From Vulcanimicrobiota bacterium (lineage in GTDB: Bacteria; Vulcanimicrobiota; Vulcanimicrobiia; Vulcanimicrobiales; Vulcanimicrobiaceae): a DNA stretch of 12,732 bases. The first letter of the stretch is position 1. Each line of letters starts with the position of its first letter. The stretch covers positions 1 to 12,732 of the forward strand of contig JASHXG010000075.1 in assembly GCA_030043675.1 (NCBI GenBank), read 5' to 3'. Made by a program: the position numbers and the translations under genes. This document shows positions 1 to 6,723 of this stretch, piece by piece. The notes under the pieces are model-generated. The model was not told the origin of the DNA. It made no database searches and saw only the letters and a list, made by a program, of their open reading frames with translations.

Positions 1-788
1 GCGACCGACGGTATTTGCAAACGCTCGCCGCTTCGGCCGAACAGCGCCATGCCGTGTTCGCCGCGGGTGACGACGGCGTAGCGGCACTGCAGCGACTCGA
101 CCAGTCGCGCACCCGCCGCCTCCAAGCTCGCATCGTCGACGATCGGAATGCCGGTAATTGCCGAGGCTTCCGCAGCGTTTGGCGCCACGCAAGTGATGCC
201 CGCGAACAGGGCGATGTTTTGCGGCTTGGGATCGGCCAACACCAGCGGGCACGCCGTTGCGGCCTCGATGATATCCCGGCAGAGCAGCCCTTTGGCGTAA
301 TCGCTGAGGATCACCGCATCGCACTGCGGCGCGCGTTCGCGCACGAACGCAGCCAGGCGCGCGCGATCGCGGGCATCCAGGAGGGCGGTCGATTCCCAGT
401 CGGCGCGCACGACCTGTTGGTTGTGCGCGACGATTCGTGTCTTGCGGGTGGTCGGCCGGTCCGTCGTCGTAAAGACACCCGCGTCGTCGACCTGCTCTCC
501 ACGCAGCAGGTCGCGCACCTGCCGGGCGAAGCCGTCGTCGCCGACCGTCGCGGCAAAGGTGACGCCGGCCTCCAGCGCTCGCAAGTTGTTGGCGACGTTT
601 CCGGCGCCACCCAGCGTGAACGAGTGATCCGCAACCGCGACGACCGGAACCGGTGCCTCAGGCGAGATCCTCGTCACCGTACCCCAGATCCACTCGTCGA
701 TCATCAAATCGCCGACGACCAGAATTTTTCGGCCCCGCGCGCGCTCGAAGAGGGTGTGGGCGTCGGGCACCAAGAGCATCGGCTTCAT
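1..788 (-). CDS. hldE: D-glycero-beta-D-manno-heptose-7-phosphate kinase, HldE/RfaE N-terminal domain (partial, C-terminus off the left edge)
   Basis: PfkB/ribokinase-family sugar kinase that phosphorylates heptose 7-phosphate at O-1 on the way to ADP-heptose. I read 262 residues directly from the minus strand. Landmarks typical of RfaE/HldE are VGDLMIDEWIWG (residues 25-36), the ISPEAPVPVV stretch (41-50), GGAGNVANN (60-68, sugar binding), NQQVVRAD (123-130), SDYAKG (162-167) and PNAAEA (203-208). The catalytic GAGD signature would lie just past the window edge. Whether a C-terminal nucleotidyltransferase domain (bifunctional HldE, roughly 475 residues) follows cannot be seen, so a stand-alone HldA/RfaE1 is equally possible. 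The ATG at 788 overlaps the gmhA stop as ATGA, and a second ATG lies three codons later. GAGG sits about 10 bases upstream of the start. The neighbour gmhA makes the substrate, which supports the assignment over other PfkB kinases. Confidence 0.9.
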   Translation of the reverse strand, partial: MKPMLLVPDAHTLFERARGRKILVVGDLMIDEWIWGTVTRISPEAPVPVVAVADHSFTLGGAGNVANNLRALEAGVTFAATVGDDGFARQVRDLLRGEQVDDAGVFTTTDRPTTRKTRIVAHNQQVVRADWESTALLDARDRARLAAFVRERAPQCDAVILSDYAKGLLCRDIIEAATACPLVLADPKPQNIALFAGITCVAPNAAEASAITGIPIVDDASLEAAGARLVESLQCRYAVVTRGEHGMALFGRSGERLQIPSV

Positions 789-1378
789 CCGAGGTGATCC
801 TCGAAGATCAGCCGCTGCTCGACGAGATCGCAGACGATGTGTGCCATCACTTGGTGAACCTCTTGAACGATCGCCGCGTATCCATCGGGACCGAGCAAGA
901 CCAGATCGGCGTTCTCGGCGACCTTCCCGCCGCCGTTGCCGGTAAAGGCGACCGTCACCGCGCCGCGTTTGCGCGCCGCCTCGAGCGCGAGCACGACGTT
1001 GCGCGAGCTTCCGCTGGTCGTCATGCCGATGACGACGTCGCCCGGGTGCGCAAACGCTTCGACTTGCCGTGAGAAGACACGGTCGTAGCCGTAGTCGTTG
1101 CCGATGCAGGTCAGCGTCGAAGAGTTCACGGAAAGCGCTTCGCTGTGCAAACCGGGACGTTCGCGCAAGAATCGCCCGGAAAGCTCGGCTGCCATGTGCT
1201 GCGCCTCGGCCGCGCTCCCGCCGTTGCCGCACCACAGGACCTTCTTGCCGCCTCGCAGCGCGGTCACGATCGCTTCGGCAATCGCCTCCACCTGCGCGCG
1301 ATAATGCGGCGCGTCGAGCAAGCCGCGCCGGTCGCCGAGCAACTCCTCGAACCCGCGCTTTCCTTGAACGTCGGTCAC
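785..1378 (-). CDS. gmhA: Phosphoheptose isomerase (sedoheptulose-7-phosphate isomerase)
   Basis: Cytosolic SIS-domain enzyme that converts sedoheptulose 7-phosphate to D-glycero-D-manno-heptose 7-phosphate, the first committed step of ADP-heptose synthesis. From the GTG at 1378 the protein has 197 residues, close to E. coli GmhA (192). Visible motifs are CGNGGSAAEAQHMAAELSGRF split over residues 50-70, IGNDYGYDR (92-100), TTSGSSRN (120-127) and VQEVHQVMAH (171-180). The zinc ligands known in E. coli GmhA (H61, E65, Q172, H180) appear at the same numbers. An upstream in-frame start at 1510 would lie deep inside accB and gives low-complexity Arg-rich sequence, so I chose the GTG that overlaps the accB stop as GTGA. 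The 3' end overlaps the kinase start by 4 bases, as expected for consecutive enzymes of one pathway. Confidence 0.94.
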   Translation of the reverse strand: MTDVQGKRGFEELLGDRRGLLDAPHYRAQVEAIAEAIVTALRGGKKVLWCGNGGSAAEAQHMAAELSGRFLRERPGLHSEALSVNSSTLTCIGNDYGYDRVFSRQVEAFAHPGDVVIGMTTSGSSRNVVLALEAARKRGAVTVAFTGNGGGKVAENADLVLLGPDGYAAIVQEVHQVMAHIVCDLVEQRLIFEDHLG

Positions 1379-1818
1379 CGCAAAGGCTCGATCCAGAAGA
1401 GCTCCTCGCCTTGCGAGACCAGCTCGCCGTTGCCGGGCACGATCCGGACGATCGTGCCGGCATAGTCGCTCTGAATCTCGTTGAACAGCTTCATCGCTTC
1501 CAGCACGCAAATGACGTCGCCGGTTTCGACGACGTCGCCGACCTCGACGTAAGCCTGCGCATCGGGCGAAGACGCGCGATAGAAGACGCCGGTGAGCGGG
1601 GCCAGCACTTTGGCGACGCCGGAGGGCGCCTCCGCTGCTTCACCGGCCGCGGCTGCCGGAGCTATTCCCACGGGTCCATCGGACGGCACCGCGGCGCGCC
1701 GGGAGATCTCGTAGATCGCATCGCCGAGTTTGATCTTCAGTTCCTCGAGGTCGTGCTCGCGCATCAGCGCCAGCAGTTCGCGCAGCGTCTGCGTCTCCTC
1801 GGCATAGCGTTCGTCCAT
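1375..1818 (-). CDS. accB: Biotin carboxyl carrier protein of acetyl-CoA carboxylase
   Basis: Carrier subunit of acetyl-CoA carboxylase. Its biotin is carboxylated by AccC and donates the carboxyl group to acetyl-CoA at AccAD, the first step of fatty acid synthesis. The 147-residue protein has the family layout: an N-terminal helical segment (1-42), an Ala/Pro-rich linker (43-67), then a biotinyl domain with VLEAMK (105-110, K110 biotinylated). The SSPDAQAYVEVGD stretch (83-95) matches the thumb region of E. coli AccB (SPDAKAFIEVG), which separates it from generic biotinyl or lipoyl domains. Its ATG shares one base with the hisS stop (TAATG), and GGGGA lies a few bases upstream. The usual partner accC is not next to it; gmhA is. 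AccC must be encoded elsewhere. Confidence 0.93.
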   Translation of the reverse strand: MDERYAEETQTLRELLALMREHDLEELKIKLGDAIYEISRRAAVPSDGPVGIAPAAAAGEAAEAPSGVAKVLAPLTGVFYRASSPDAQAYVEVGDVVETGDVICVLEAMKLFNEIQSDYAGTIVRIVPGNGELVSQGEELFWIEPLR

Positions 1819-3089
1819 TAAATCCCCGCTTCTACGAGGGTATCGATAAGGACTCTCGCGGAGTCGAACGGGAGGCGCCGGTCGCTGCGCGTCTCGAGGT
1901 CGCGCAGGAGAAGTTCGCCCGCCGCCAGCTCCTGACTCCCTAGGATCAACGCGTAGCGGGCTCGATTGCGGTCGGCAATCTTCAAATGCGCAAGCAGCTT
2001 GCGCTCTTCATAGTCGGCGTACGTGGGCACGTCGAGCTTGCGGCGCAGCTCCGCGATCAGCGGCGCGAGCGCCACGCGCGCCTGCGTTCCGAGCGCAATC
2101 GCCTGTAGACCGCGGCGCGGCTGCGCGCGATCGCCGAGCGCTCGCAGGATCATGAGGAAGCGCTCCATGCCGAGCGCGAATCCGACCGCCGGGACGTCGG
2201 GTCCGCCCAGCTCGCGGACCAATCCGTCGTACCGTCCACCCCCGCAGAGAGCGCTTTGCGCCCCGAGCAGGCTCGAGGTGATTTCGAAGACGGTCCGTCC
2301 GTAGTAGTCCAGACCGCGCACGATACGCGGGTTGACGACGTACGGAATCTTAGCCAACTCGAGATAGGATTTTAGCGTTTCGAAGTGCTCTTTGCACGCG
2401 TCACAGAGCATCGATTCGAAGGTCGGAGCGCTTTCAATGTATGGACGATCGGCCGGATCCTTGCTGTCGAGCAGGCGCAACGGGTTACGCTCCAGGCGCC
2501 GGCGCGAATCCTCGCTCAAAGTGCTCAGATAGGGGCGAAAATGCGCCAGCAACGCATCGCGATAGCGCGGACGGCACGTCTCGTCGCCGATCGAGTTGAT
2601 GTTGAGGGCCGCGTCGCTAACCTCGTAACCGCGCACCAGCTCCCAGGCCATCGAGATGACCTCCAAGTCCGCCTCCGGACCGGCATAACCGAAGCACTCG
2701 ACGCCGAACTGATGTGATTGGCGGTAGCGCCCGCGCTGCGGACGCTCGTAACGAAAAATCGGGCCGATGTAGTACAGGCGCAGCGGCCCCTGCGTAAGGA
2801 GATGATGTTCGAGTGCGGCGCGCACGACCGCTGCCGTCCACTCGGGGCGCAACGTGAGGCTGCGGCCGCCCTTATCCTTAAACGTGTACATCTCTTTTTC
2901 GACGATGTCGGTCGTCTCGCCGACGCCGCGCACGAAGAGCTCGGTCGACTCGAACGCGGGCGTGCGAATCTCCCCGTAGCCAAAGCGCCGCGCCAGCGCG
3001 TGAATGCGCCCTTCCAGCTCATTCCAGTCTTCCGATTCCGGAGGCAGAATGTCTTGGGTGCCGCGCGGCGCGGCTGGATTTTCCGGCAT
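1818..3089 (-). CDS. hisS: Histidine--tRNA ligase
   Basis: Class II aminoacyl-tRNA synthetase that charges tRNA-His in the cytosol. It has 423 residues, normal for bacterial HisRS. The order of motifs is typical: the RGTQDILP start (9-16), motif 1 region (40-64), motif 2 LRPE plus FRYERPQRGRYRQSHQFG (80-83 and 112-129), the histidine-specific RGLDYYGRTVFE (258-269), GGGRYDGL (283-290), motif 3 GFALGMERF (303-311), and a C-terminal anticodon-binding domain (from about 328) with an ALILGSQE element. These two histidine-specific blocks and the C-terminal domain argue against the HisZ paralogue. Residue 84, normally Gly in RPEGTA, is Trp. The ATG at 3089 has AAGGAG 5 bases upstream. It heads the run hisS-accB-gmhA-kinase and is divergent from the membrane protein gene at 3139. 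Confidence 0.95.
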   Translation of the reverse strand: MPENPAAPRGTQDILPPESEDWNELEGRIHALARRFGYGEIRTPAFESTELFVRGVGETTDIVEKEMYTFKDKGGRSLTLRPEWTAAVVRAALEHHLLTQGPLRLYYIGPIFRYERPQRGRYRQSHQFGVECFGYAGPEADLEVISMAWELVRGYEVSDAALNINSIGDETCRPRYRDALLAHFRPYLSTLSEDSRRRLERNPLRLLDSKDPADRPYIESAPTFESMLCDACKEHFETLKSYLELAKIPYVVNPRIVRGLDYYGRTVFEITSSLLGAQSALCGGGRYDGLVRELGGPDVPAVGFALGMERFLMILRALGDRAQPRRGLQAIALGTQARVALAPLIAELRRKLDVPTYADYEERKLLAHLKIADRNRARYALILGSQELAAGELLLRDLETRSDRRLPFDSARVLIDTLVEAGI

Positions 3090-3138
3090 GCGGGCTCCTT
3101 CGACTAGCGGGCACTCCGCTTCTGCGTGATCGTCGTAC
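3090..3138. promoter_or_regulatory. Divergent intergenic region hisS / permease fusion gene
   Basis: This 49-base gap must hold, or overlap, the start signals of both divergent genes. Apart from the hisS ribosome site I see no convincing -35/-10 pair, operator palindrome or T-box/riboswitch-like structure. No ribosome site is visible in front of the plus-strand gene. Confidence 0.4.
3095..3100 (-). promoter_or_regulatory. Ribosome binding site of hisS
   Basis: On the minus strand the bases read AAGGAG, 5 bases before the hisS ATG. It is the clearest Shine-Dalgarno sequence of the left-hand run and fixes the hisS start at 3089. Confidence 0.75.
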
Positions 3139-4281
3139 GTGCGCCGGGTGCTCTACGCAGCCGCCGCGCTGGCGGTCGCGGCGCTATCGTCGCCCGACAC
3201 CCTCCGCGGCGCTCTCGCCGCGTCGGCCAGTGCTCTCTTTGAGGCAACGCCTTGGGCGCTCGCAGGGGTCGCGGTTGCGCACCTGCTGCGCCGTCACCCT
3301 TACGCGTTCGCCTATCTCGGCTGCGGTTGCGGACGCGGTCCCTCGGCGCGCTCGCTCCCGGCTGCGGCTGCAACGTGGCTGCTCTTCGGCCCGATCGTCG
3401 CGCTGCTCCGCCTCTTCGCGGCGAGCGCCGTGGCGTACGCGCTCGAGCGCAACCATCGCTGCACCGCGCAGACCCAAGCGCCCACGCACCTGCTGGCCGA
3501 GCTCGCAACGGTATTTCCGGCCGCCTTGCTCGCTGGAGCGAGCATCCAACTCTTTGCCGGCGTCGATCCGGCGCGCATGCGTCCGCTGGCGCAGATGATT
3601 GCCGGCGCCCTGCTCGGTTTTTCAGCCGCGCCGTGCGGACTCGGCGCCGTCACGCTGGCCGGCGCTCTGCATGCTCGCGCGCCGCTCGCCTCGGCAGCCT
3701 TTCTCTGCGTCGCCGGCATCCTCGACCTGCGGGCACTGCGTATCGCGCGATCGCACGACGCGCCGGAGCGAGACGGCTTCGCCTACGTGCTGCTGGCGGC
3801 GGCGCTCGGCATCGTCGCATTGCGTCACGGCGACGCGCTCGTTCATCCGGTCATTGCGCCGGCGCTCGGCTTTTGCGCGATCGCAGCGTTGGCCGCCGCG
3901 TTTCGCTACCGGCGCTGCGTGACTCCGGCCGCGCGATTCGCGCCCGGACTGATGTTGATCGGCGCGCTCGCTGGTGCGCCTGCGCCGCAGTATAGCGCCA
4001 CCGAGACGACGCTGACCGACCTTTTTCCAGGCGAGCGTCTCGCCTTTACCGGCGTGCTCTCTCGCGACGGCCGCAACGACGCACTCGTTCGTTACGCCAT
4101 TACCTGTTGTCGCGCGGATGCGGCTCCGGTCGCCGTGCGCCTGGATCGCGCGCTCCCCTACGCCGCCGGCACGTGGCTGCGCGTCGACGGCGCGATCGCG
4201 CACGTGAACGGAGAGCTTCGTCTGCACCCGCAACGCGTCGAGCGTATCGCTCCGCCGTCGGATCCGTTCATCTATCGCTAA
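3139..4281 (+). CDS. Putative YraQ/YcgR-type permease fused to a YcgQ-type DUF1980 domain
   Basis: Predicted inner-membrane protein of 380 residues, substrate unknown. Residues 1-205 are hydrophobic with segments near 5-18, 33-50, 74-102, 118-140, 150-172 and 182-195. They recall the two-repeat DUF318 permeases (YraQ/YcgR/ArsP group): a Cys-rich GCGCG (61-65) where the family has its CxCG element, and a second repeat with FSAAPCGLG (161-169) followed by GILDLRAL (193-200). Residues 212-258 (two membrane spans), 266-282 (another hydrophobic segment) and the soluble tail 292-380 resemble YcgQ/TIGR03943 (DUF1980): FTGVLSRD (303-310), RYAITCCRADAAPVAVRL (318-335), GTWLRVDG (344-351) and a DPFIY end. 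In Bacillus the two parts are neighbouring genes, ycgR and ycgQ. The GTG at 3139 is the first possible start after an in-frame stop at 3127; the GTG at 3148 is an alternative. The match is from remembered motifs, so the N-terminal assignment is weaker than the C-terminal one. Confidence 0.75.
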   Translation: MRRVLYAAAALAVAALSSPDTLRGALAASASALFEATPWALAGVAVAHLLRRHPYAFAYLGCGCGRGPSARSLPAAAATWLLFGPIVALLRLFAASAVAYALERNHRCTAQTQAPTHLLAELATVFPAALLAGASIQLFAGVDPARMRPLAQMIAGALLGFSAAPCGLGAVTLAGALHARAPLASAAFLCVAGILDLRALRIARSHDAPERDGFAYVLLAAALGIVALRHGDALVHPVIAPALGFCAIAALAAAFRYRRCVTPAARFAPGLMLIGALAGAPAPQYSATETTLTDLFPGERLAFTGVLSRDGRNDALVRYAITCCRADAAPVAVRLDRALPYAAGTWLRVDGAIAHVNGELRLHPQRVERIAPPSDPFIYR

Positions 4282-4286
4282 GCGAT
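4274..4286. repeat. Short palindrome across the convergent stop codons
   Basis: ATCGCT, one central A, then AGCGAT. It covers the TAA of the permease fusion gene and reaches the first base of the TGA of the opposite gene. It could fold as a 5-bp stem with a TAA loop, too weak for a confident terminator call. It may be chance. Confidence 0.3.
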
Positions 4287-5266
4287 CATTGGTGTCCAAG
4301 AACACGGTGGGGACGATACGGCGCTTCGAGCGTGGCCGTTTCGTCGGCCGTCAATTGCACGTCCAACGCCGCAATTGCGTCATCGACGTGAGCGATCTTC
4401 GTCGCGCCGAGAATCGGCGCGCTGACGGCCGGCTTCGCCAAGAGCCAGGCGAGTGCGACCTGCGCCGGGGCGCATCCCCGGTCCCGGGCAACCGTTGCGA
4501 CGGCATCGACGACGTCGAGATCGTCCTCGGTATACATATCGTCGGCGAATGGGTCGCTCTTAGAACGAGCGGTCGTTCGCATTCCGCCTCTCTTCCAGGA
4601 GCCTGCCAACAGGCCGCGCGCGAGCGGGCTCCACGGGATGAGGCCGACGCCCTGGTCCACGCAGAACGGAATCATCTCGCGCTCCTCCTCGCGATAGGCC
4701 AAGTTGTAATGGTTCTGCATGGCAACGAACTTCGTGCCACCCAAGTTCTCGGCCGCGTACTGCGCTTTGGCAAACTGCCAAGCGTACATGCTGGACGCGC
4801 CGACGTAGCGGGCCTTTCCGGCGGTGACGACCGCATCGAGCGCGGCCATCGTTTCCTCGATCGGCGTTTCGTAATCCCAGCGATGGATTTGATACAGATC
4901 GACGTAATCGAGCTGCAGCCGCCGGAGCGAGGCATCGATCGCGCTCAGAATGTGCTTGCGCGAGAGGCCGCGCTCGTTGGGAGATGGGCCCATCGGAAAG
5001 TAGACCTTTGTCGCGAGTACGTACGAGTCGCGCTCCATAAAAAACTTGCGCAGAAGGCGCCCTGTGATCTCCTCGGTTTGGCCGGACGAATACATGTCTG
5101 CAGTATCGAAGAACATGACGCCGGCTTCCACGGCGCGCCGCACGATCGGCTCGGCCTCCGGCTCGTCCAGGTGCCATTCTCGTTCGGCGCGATCGCCGTA
5201 GCTCATCATACCCAGGCAGATGCGTGAGACCTGTAGGCCTGAAGCTCCCAGGGAAGTGAACTTCAC
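4286..5266 (-). CDS. Aldo/keto reductase
   Basis: NAD(P)H-dependent oxidoreductase of the AKR superfamily (TIM barrel, cytosolic), 326 residues. The catalytic tetrad is complete: D54 and Y59 in FFDTADMYSSG (52-62), K87 in LATKVYF (84-90), H128 in LYQIHRWD (124-131). Cofactor-side motifs are also present: NHYNLAYREEEREMIPFC (185-202) and PWSPLARGLLAG (211-222), with ILGATK in the C-terminal part. The overall pattern is like YajO/YhdN-type AKRs with broad carbonyl specificity, so the substrate cannot be named. The GTG start at 5266 overlaps the transporter stop as GTGA and has AGGAAG 4 bases upstream, so it is the second gene of a two-gene operon. Its stop lies 4 bases from the stop of the convergent gene. 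Confidence 0.92.
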   Translation of the reverse strand: MKFTSLGASGLQVSRICLGMMSYGDRAEREWHLDEPEAEPIVRRAVEAGVMFFDTADMYSSGQTEEITGRLLRKFFMERDSYVLATKVYFPMGPSPNERGLSRKHILSAIDASLRRLQLDYVDLYQIHRWDYETPIEETMAALDAVVTAGKARYVGASSMYAWQFAKAQYAAENLGGTKFVAMQNHYNLAYREEEREMIPFCVDQGVGLIPWSPLARGLLAGSWKRGGMRTTARSKSDPFADDMYTEDDLDVVDAVATVARDRGCAPAQVALAWLLAKPAVSAPILGATKIAHVDDAIAALDVQLTADETATLEAPYRPHRVLGHQ

Positions 5267-6144
5267 GTGGCTTCCTGTCGATGCAACGCAACCCCGGCTG
5301 AAACGAGCGCGATCCCCAATATGTCCTGACTCGTGGGAATCTGCCGAAGCACGATCGTTCCGACGACAGTTGCGACGACGGGGAGCAGCGCGAGCATCAG
5401 CGCGAAGCTCGCCCTAGAGAGGCGCGCCATGGCGAGCTGATCGGTTACATACGGAATCACGGACGAGCAGACACCTACGCCGGCGGCCGCTAGGAGGAGC
5501 TGGGGCCGCGTCAAGGCCGGCAGGGCCGACGGTAGGCCGATGGGCACGATTGCCGCCGCCGCCACGAGCATCGCCGCCGCAAGTTGATCGACGCCGGTTC
5601 CGGTTTGCGCAACGCGATGTCCCAGGACCACGTACGACATGAAGAGCAGGCAGTTTGCGAACGCGAACCCAAAGCCGAGTGCGTTTCCCGAAAGCCTGAT
5701 TTCGGTAATTGCAGCGACTCCGACTGCCGCGAGCACCAGTGCCGCAAAGTTGCGGGCGGTACGCAAACCGTATGCAGCCAGGAGAACCGTACCGAGAAAT
5801 TCGATCGCGCCGACCGTGGAGAGCGGCAGCCGCGCGATCGCAAGGTAGAACACCGAATTCATCGCGGCTAGAACGACGCCGAGCAACCAAAGCGCCGGTG
5901 AGCGATCGGGTCGCAAGTCGACGCGCCATGGCCGTCTCCAGATAGCGAATGCGACGGCTGCGCTCCAGATGCGCAGAAATGCTACGCCGAGCGCGCTGAC
6001 GTTCGAGAAGAGCAGCACCGCGAACGAGGGGCCGAGATAATGAAAGAGCGCGCTCACGATGAAGAGTCCCGGGGCCGGGACCCGGGCCAGGAGGGAATTC
6101 GACCTGCCGGCCATGACGGCATCATACAAAGGATGACCGCCCAT
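5263..6144 (-). CDS. EamA/DMT-family transporter, RhtA-like exporter
   Basis: Inner-membrane protein of 293 residues with about ten hydrophobic segments in two repeats, the EamA layout of the drug/metabolite transporter superfamily. Features shared with the E. coli threonine/homoserine exporter RhtA are the LRIWSAAVAF region (57-66), a RPWR element (71-74), GVVLAAMNSVFYLAI (89-103), AIEFLGTVLLA (113-123), a VPIG block (200-203) and SSVIPYVTDQLAMARL (227-242). Export of an amino acid or similar small metabolite is therefore plausible but not shown. The ATG at 6144 has no visible ribosome site. The ATG at 6114 (MAGRS) is a credible alternative and would leave room for a promoter towards the divergent Lrp gene. 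The gene is co-transcribed with the aldo/keto reductase, to judge from the 4-base overlap. Confidence 0.9.
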   Translation of the reverse strand: MGGHPLYDAVMAGRSNSLLARVPAPGLFIVSALFHYLGPSFAVLLFSNVSALGVAFLRIWSAAVAFAIWRRPWRVDLRPDRSPALWLLGVVLAAMNSVFYLAIARLPLSTVGAIEFLGTVLLAAYGLRTARNFAALVLAAVGVAAITEIRLSGNALGFGFAFANCLLFMSYVVLGHRVAQTGTGVDQLAAAMLVAAAAIVPIGLPSALPALTRPQLLLAAAGVGVCSSVIPYVTDQLAMARLSRASFALMLALLPVVATVVGTIVLRQIPTSQDILGIALVSAGVALHRQEAT

Positions 6145-6155
6145 TTGAATGTCGA
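6113..6155. promoter_or_regulatory. Divergent control region between exporter and Lrp-type regulator
   Basis: The annotated starts at 6144 and 6156 are only 11 bases apart, so promoters and any Lrp-type operator must overlap the 5' ends of the genes. The stretch is more AT-rich than its surroundings (TACAAA, CATTTGAATG) and contains GAATG twice with a two-base spacer. CATT-TG-AATG is a short inverted repeat. No operator can be assigned firmly. Confidence 0.35.
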
Positions 6156-6653
6156 ATGCTAACCTCTGTGGCTAGAGCTCCTGATAAACAAAAGAAATCT
6201 AAGCGGTTTACCTTCGAACCGCTGGATGAGATCGATCGGGAACTCCTCTTGGCGCTTCAGCGCGATGCTCGGCTTCGGCTGACCGATCTCAGCCGTCAGA
6301 TCGGCCTATCGGCGCCGGCGGTCGCCGACCGTCTCCGCAGGCTCGAGGAGCGCGGCGTCGTTAGCTACCGCGCCGAAGTGAATCCTCGTGCGCTCGGCTA
6401 CACGATCGGCGCGATCGTCCGGGTGAGTCCCCAGAGCCGCAACCTCCACGTTATTCCCGAACTCGCGCGCCAGATTCCCGAGATAACCGAATGCTACCGA
6501 ATTACGGGTGAAGACTGCTTCTTTATGCGGCTCTATCTGCGAAGCGTCGACGAGCTCGAAGGAATTCTCGATCGCTTTACGCCGCATGGGCGCACGACGA
6601 CGTCGATCGTCCACTCGGCTCCGATCCCGCCGCGGCCGTTACCGATCAAATAG
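6156..6653 (+). CDS. Lrp/AsnC family transcriptional regulator
   Basis: DNA-binding regulator of 165 residues. After a lysine-rich lead of about 22 residues comes the family start LDEIDRELLLALQRDARL (23-40), a winged helix-turn-helix (42-63, LTDLSRQIGLSAPAVADRL) and wing EERGVVSYRAEVNP (64-77). The C-terminal RAM ligand-binding domain (about 81-155) shows GYTIGAIVRV, CYRITGEDCFFMRL and VDELEGILDRF. Lrp-type proteins usually bind amino acids as octamers and often control a divergent transporter gene. Here the divergent gene is an RhtA-like exporter, so ligand-controlled efflux is a reasonable inference. No ribosome site is visible before the ATG at 6156; a GTG at 6168 is the next candidate and leaderless translation is possible. 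The coding start is noticeably AT-richer than nearby genes. Confidence 0.93.
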   Translation: MLTSVARAPDKQKKSKRFTFEPLDEIDRELLLALQRDARLRLTDLSRQIGLSAPAVADRLRRLEERGVVSYRAEVNPRALGYTIGAIVRVSPQSRNLHVIPELARQIPEITECYRITGEDCFFMRLYLRSVDELEGILDRFTPHGRTTTSIVHSAPIPPRPLPIK

Positions 6654-6710
6654 CGCTGCACTTCGACAGCCGCCAACGTTGGGTGCGCGCCGACCTGCAG
6701 CCTTCCGTAC

Positions 6711-6714
6711 GAGG
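6711..6714 (+). promoter_or_regulatory. Ribosome binding site supporting a TTG start
   Basis: GAGG lies 9 bases before the TTG at 6724. Together with the in-frame TAG at 6715 it supports TTG as the start of the DHFR-like gene, since no other start leaves the conserved N-terminal strand intact. Confidence 0.5.
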
Positions 6715-6723
6715 TAGTATACG

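Noticed and set aside
15..797. Plus-strand open frame of 260 codons at the left edge
   Set aside because: The minus strand carries an unmistakable HldE-type kinase over the same bases. The plus frame is Arg-rich shadow sequence.
1379..1510. Longer N-terminus for gmhA from a start at 1510
   Set aside because: The extra 44 residues overlap the conserved biotin domain of accB and are low-complexity. The GTG at 1378 gives the family length and zinc ligands at the standard positions.
3622..4305. Minus-strand open frame of 227 codons opposite the membrane protein gene
   Set aside because: Its product is Arg/Gly-rich without motifs, whereas the plus frame gives regular membrane spans and a DUF1980-like tail.
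4289..5227. Plus-strand open frame of 312 codons opposite the aldo/keto reductase
   Set aside because: The opposite strand has a complete AKR catalytic tetrad. The plus frame shows no domain and no ribosome site.
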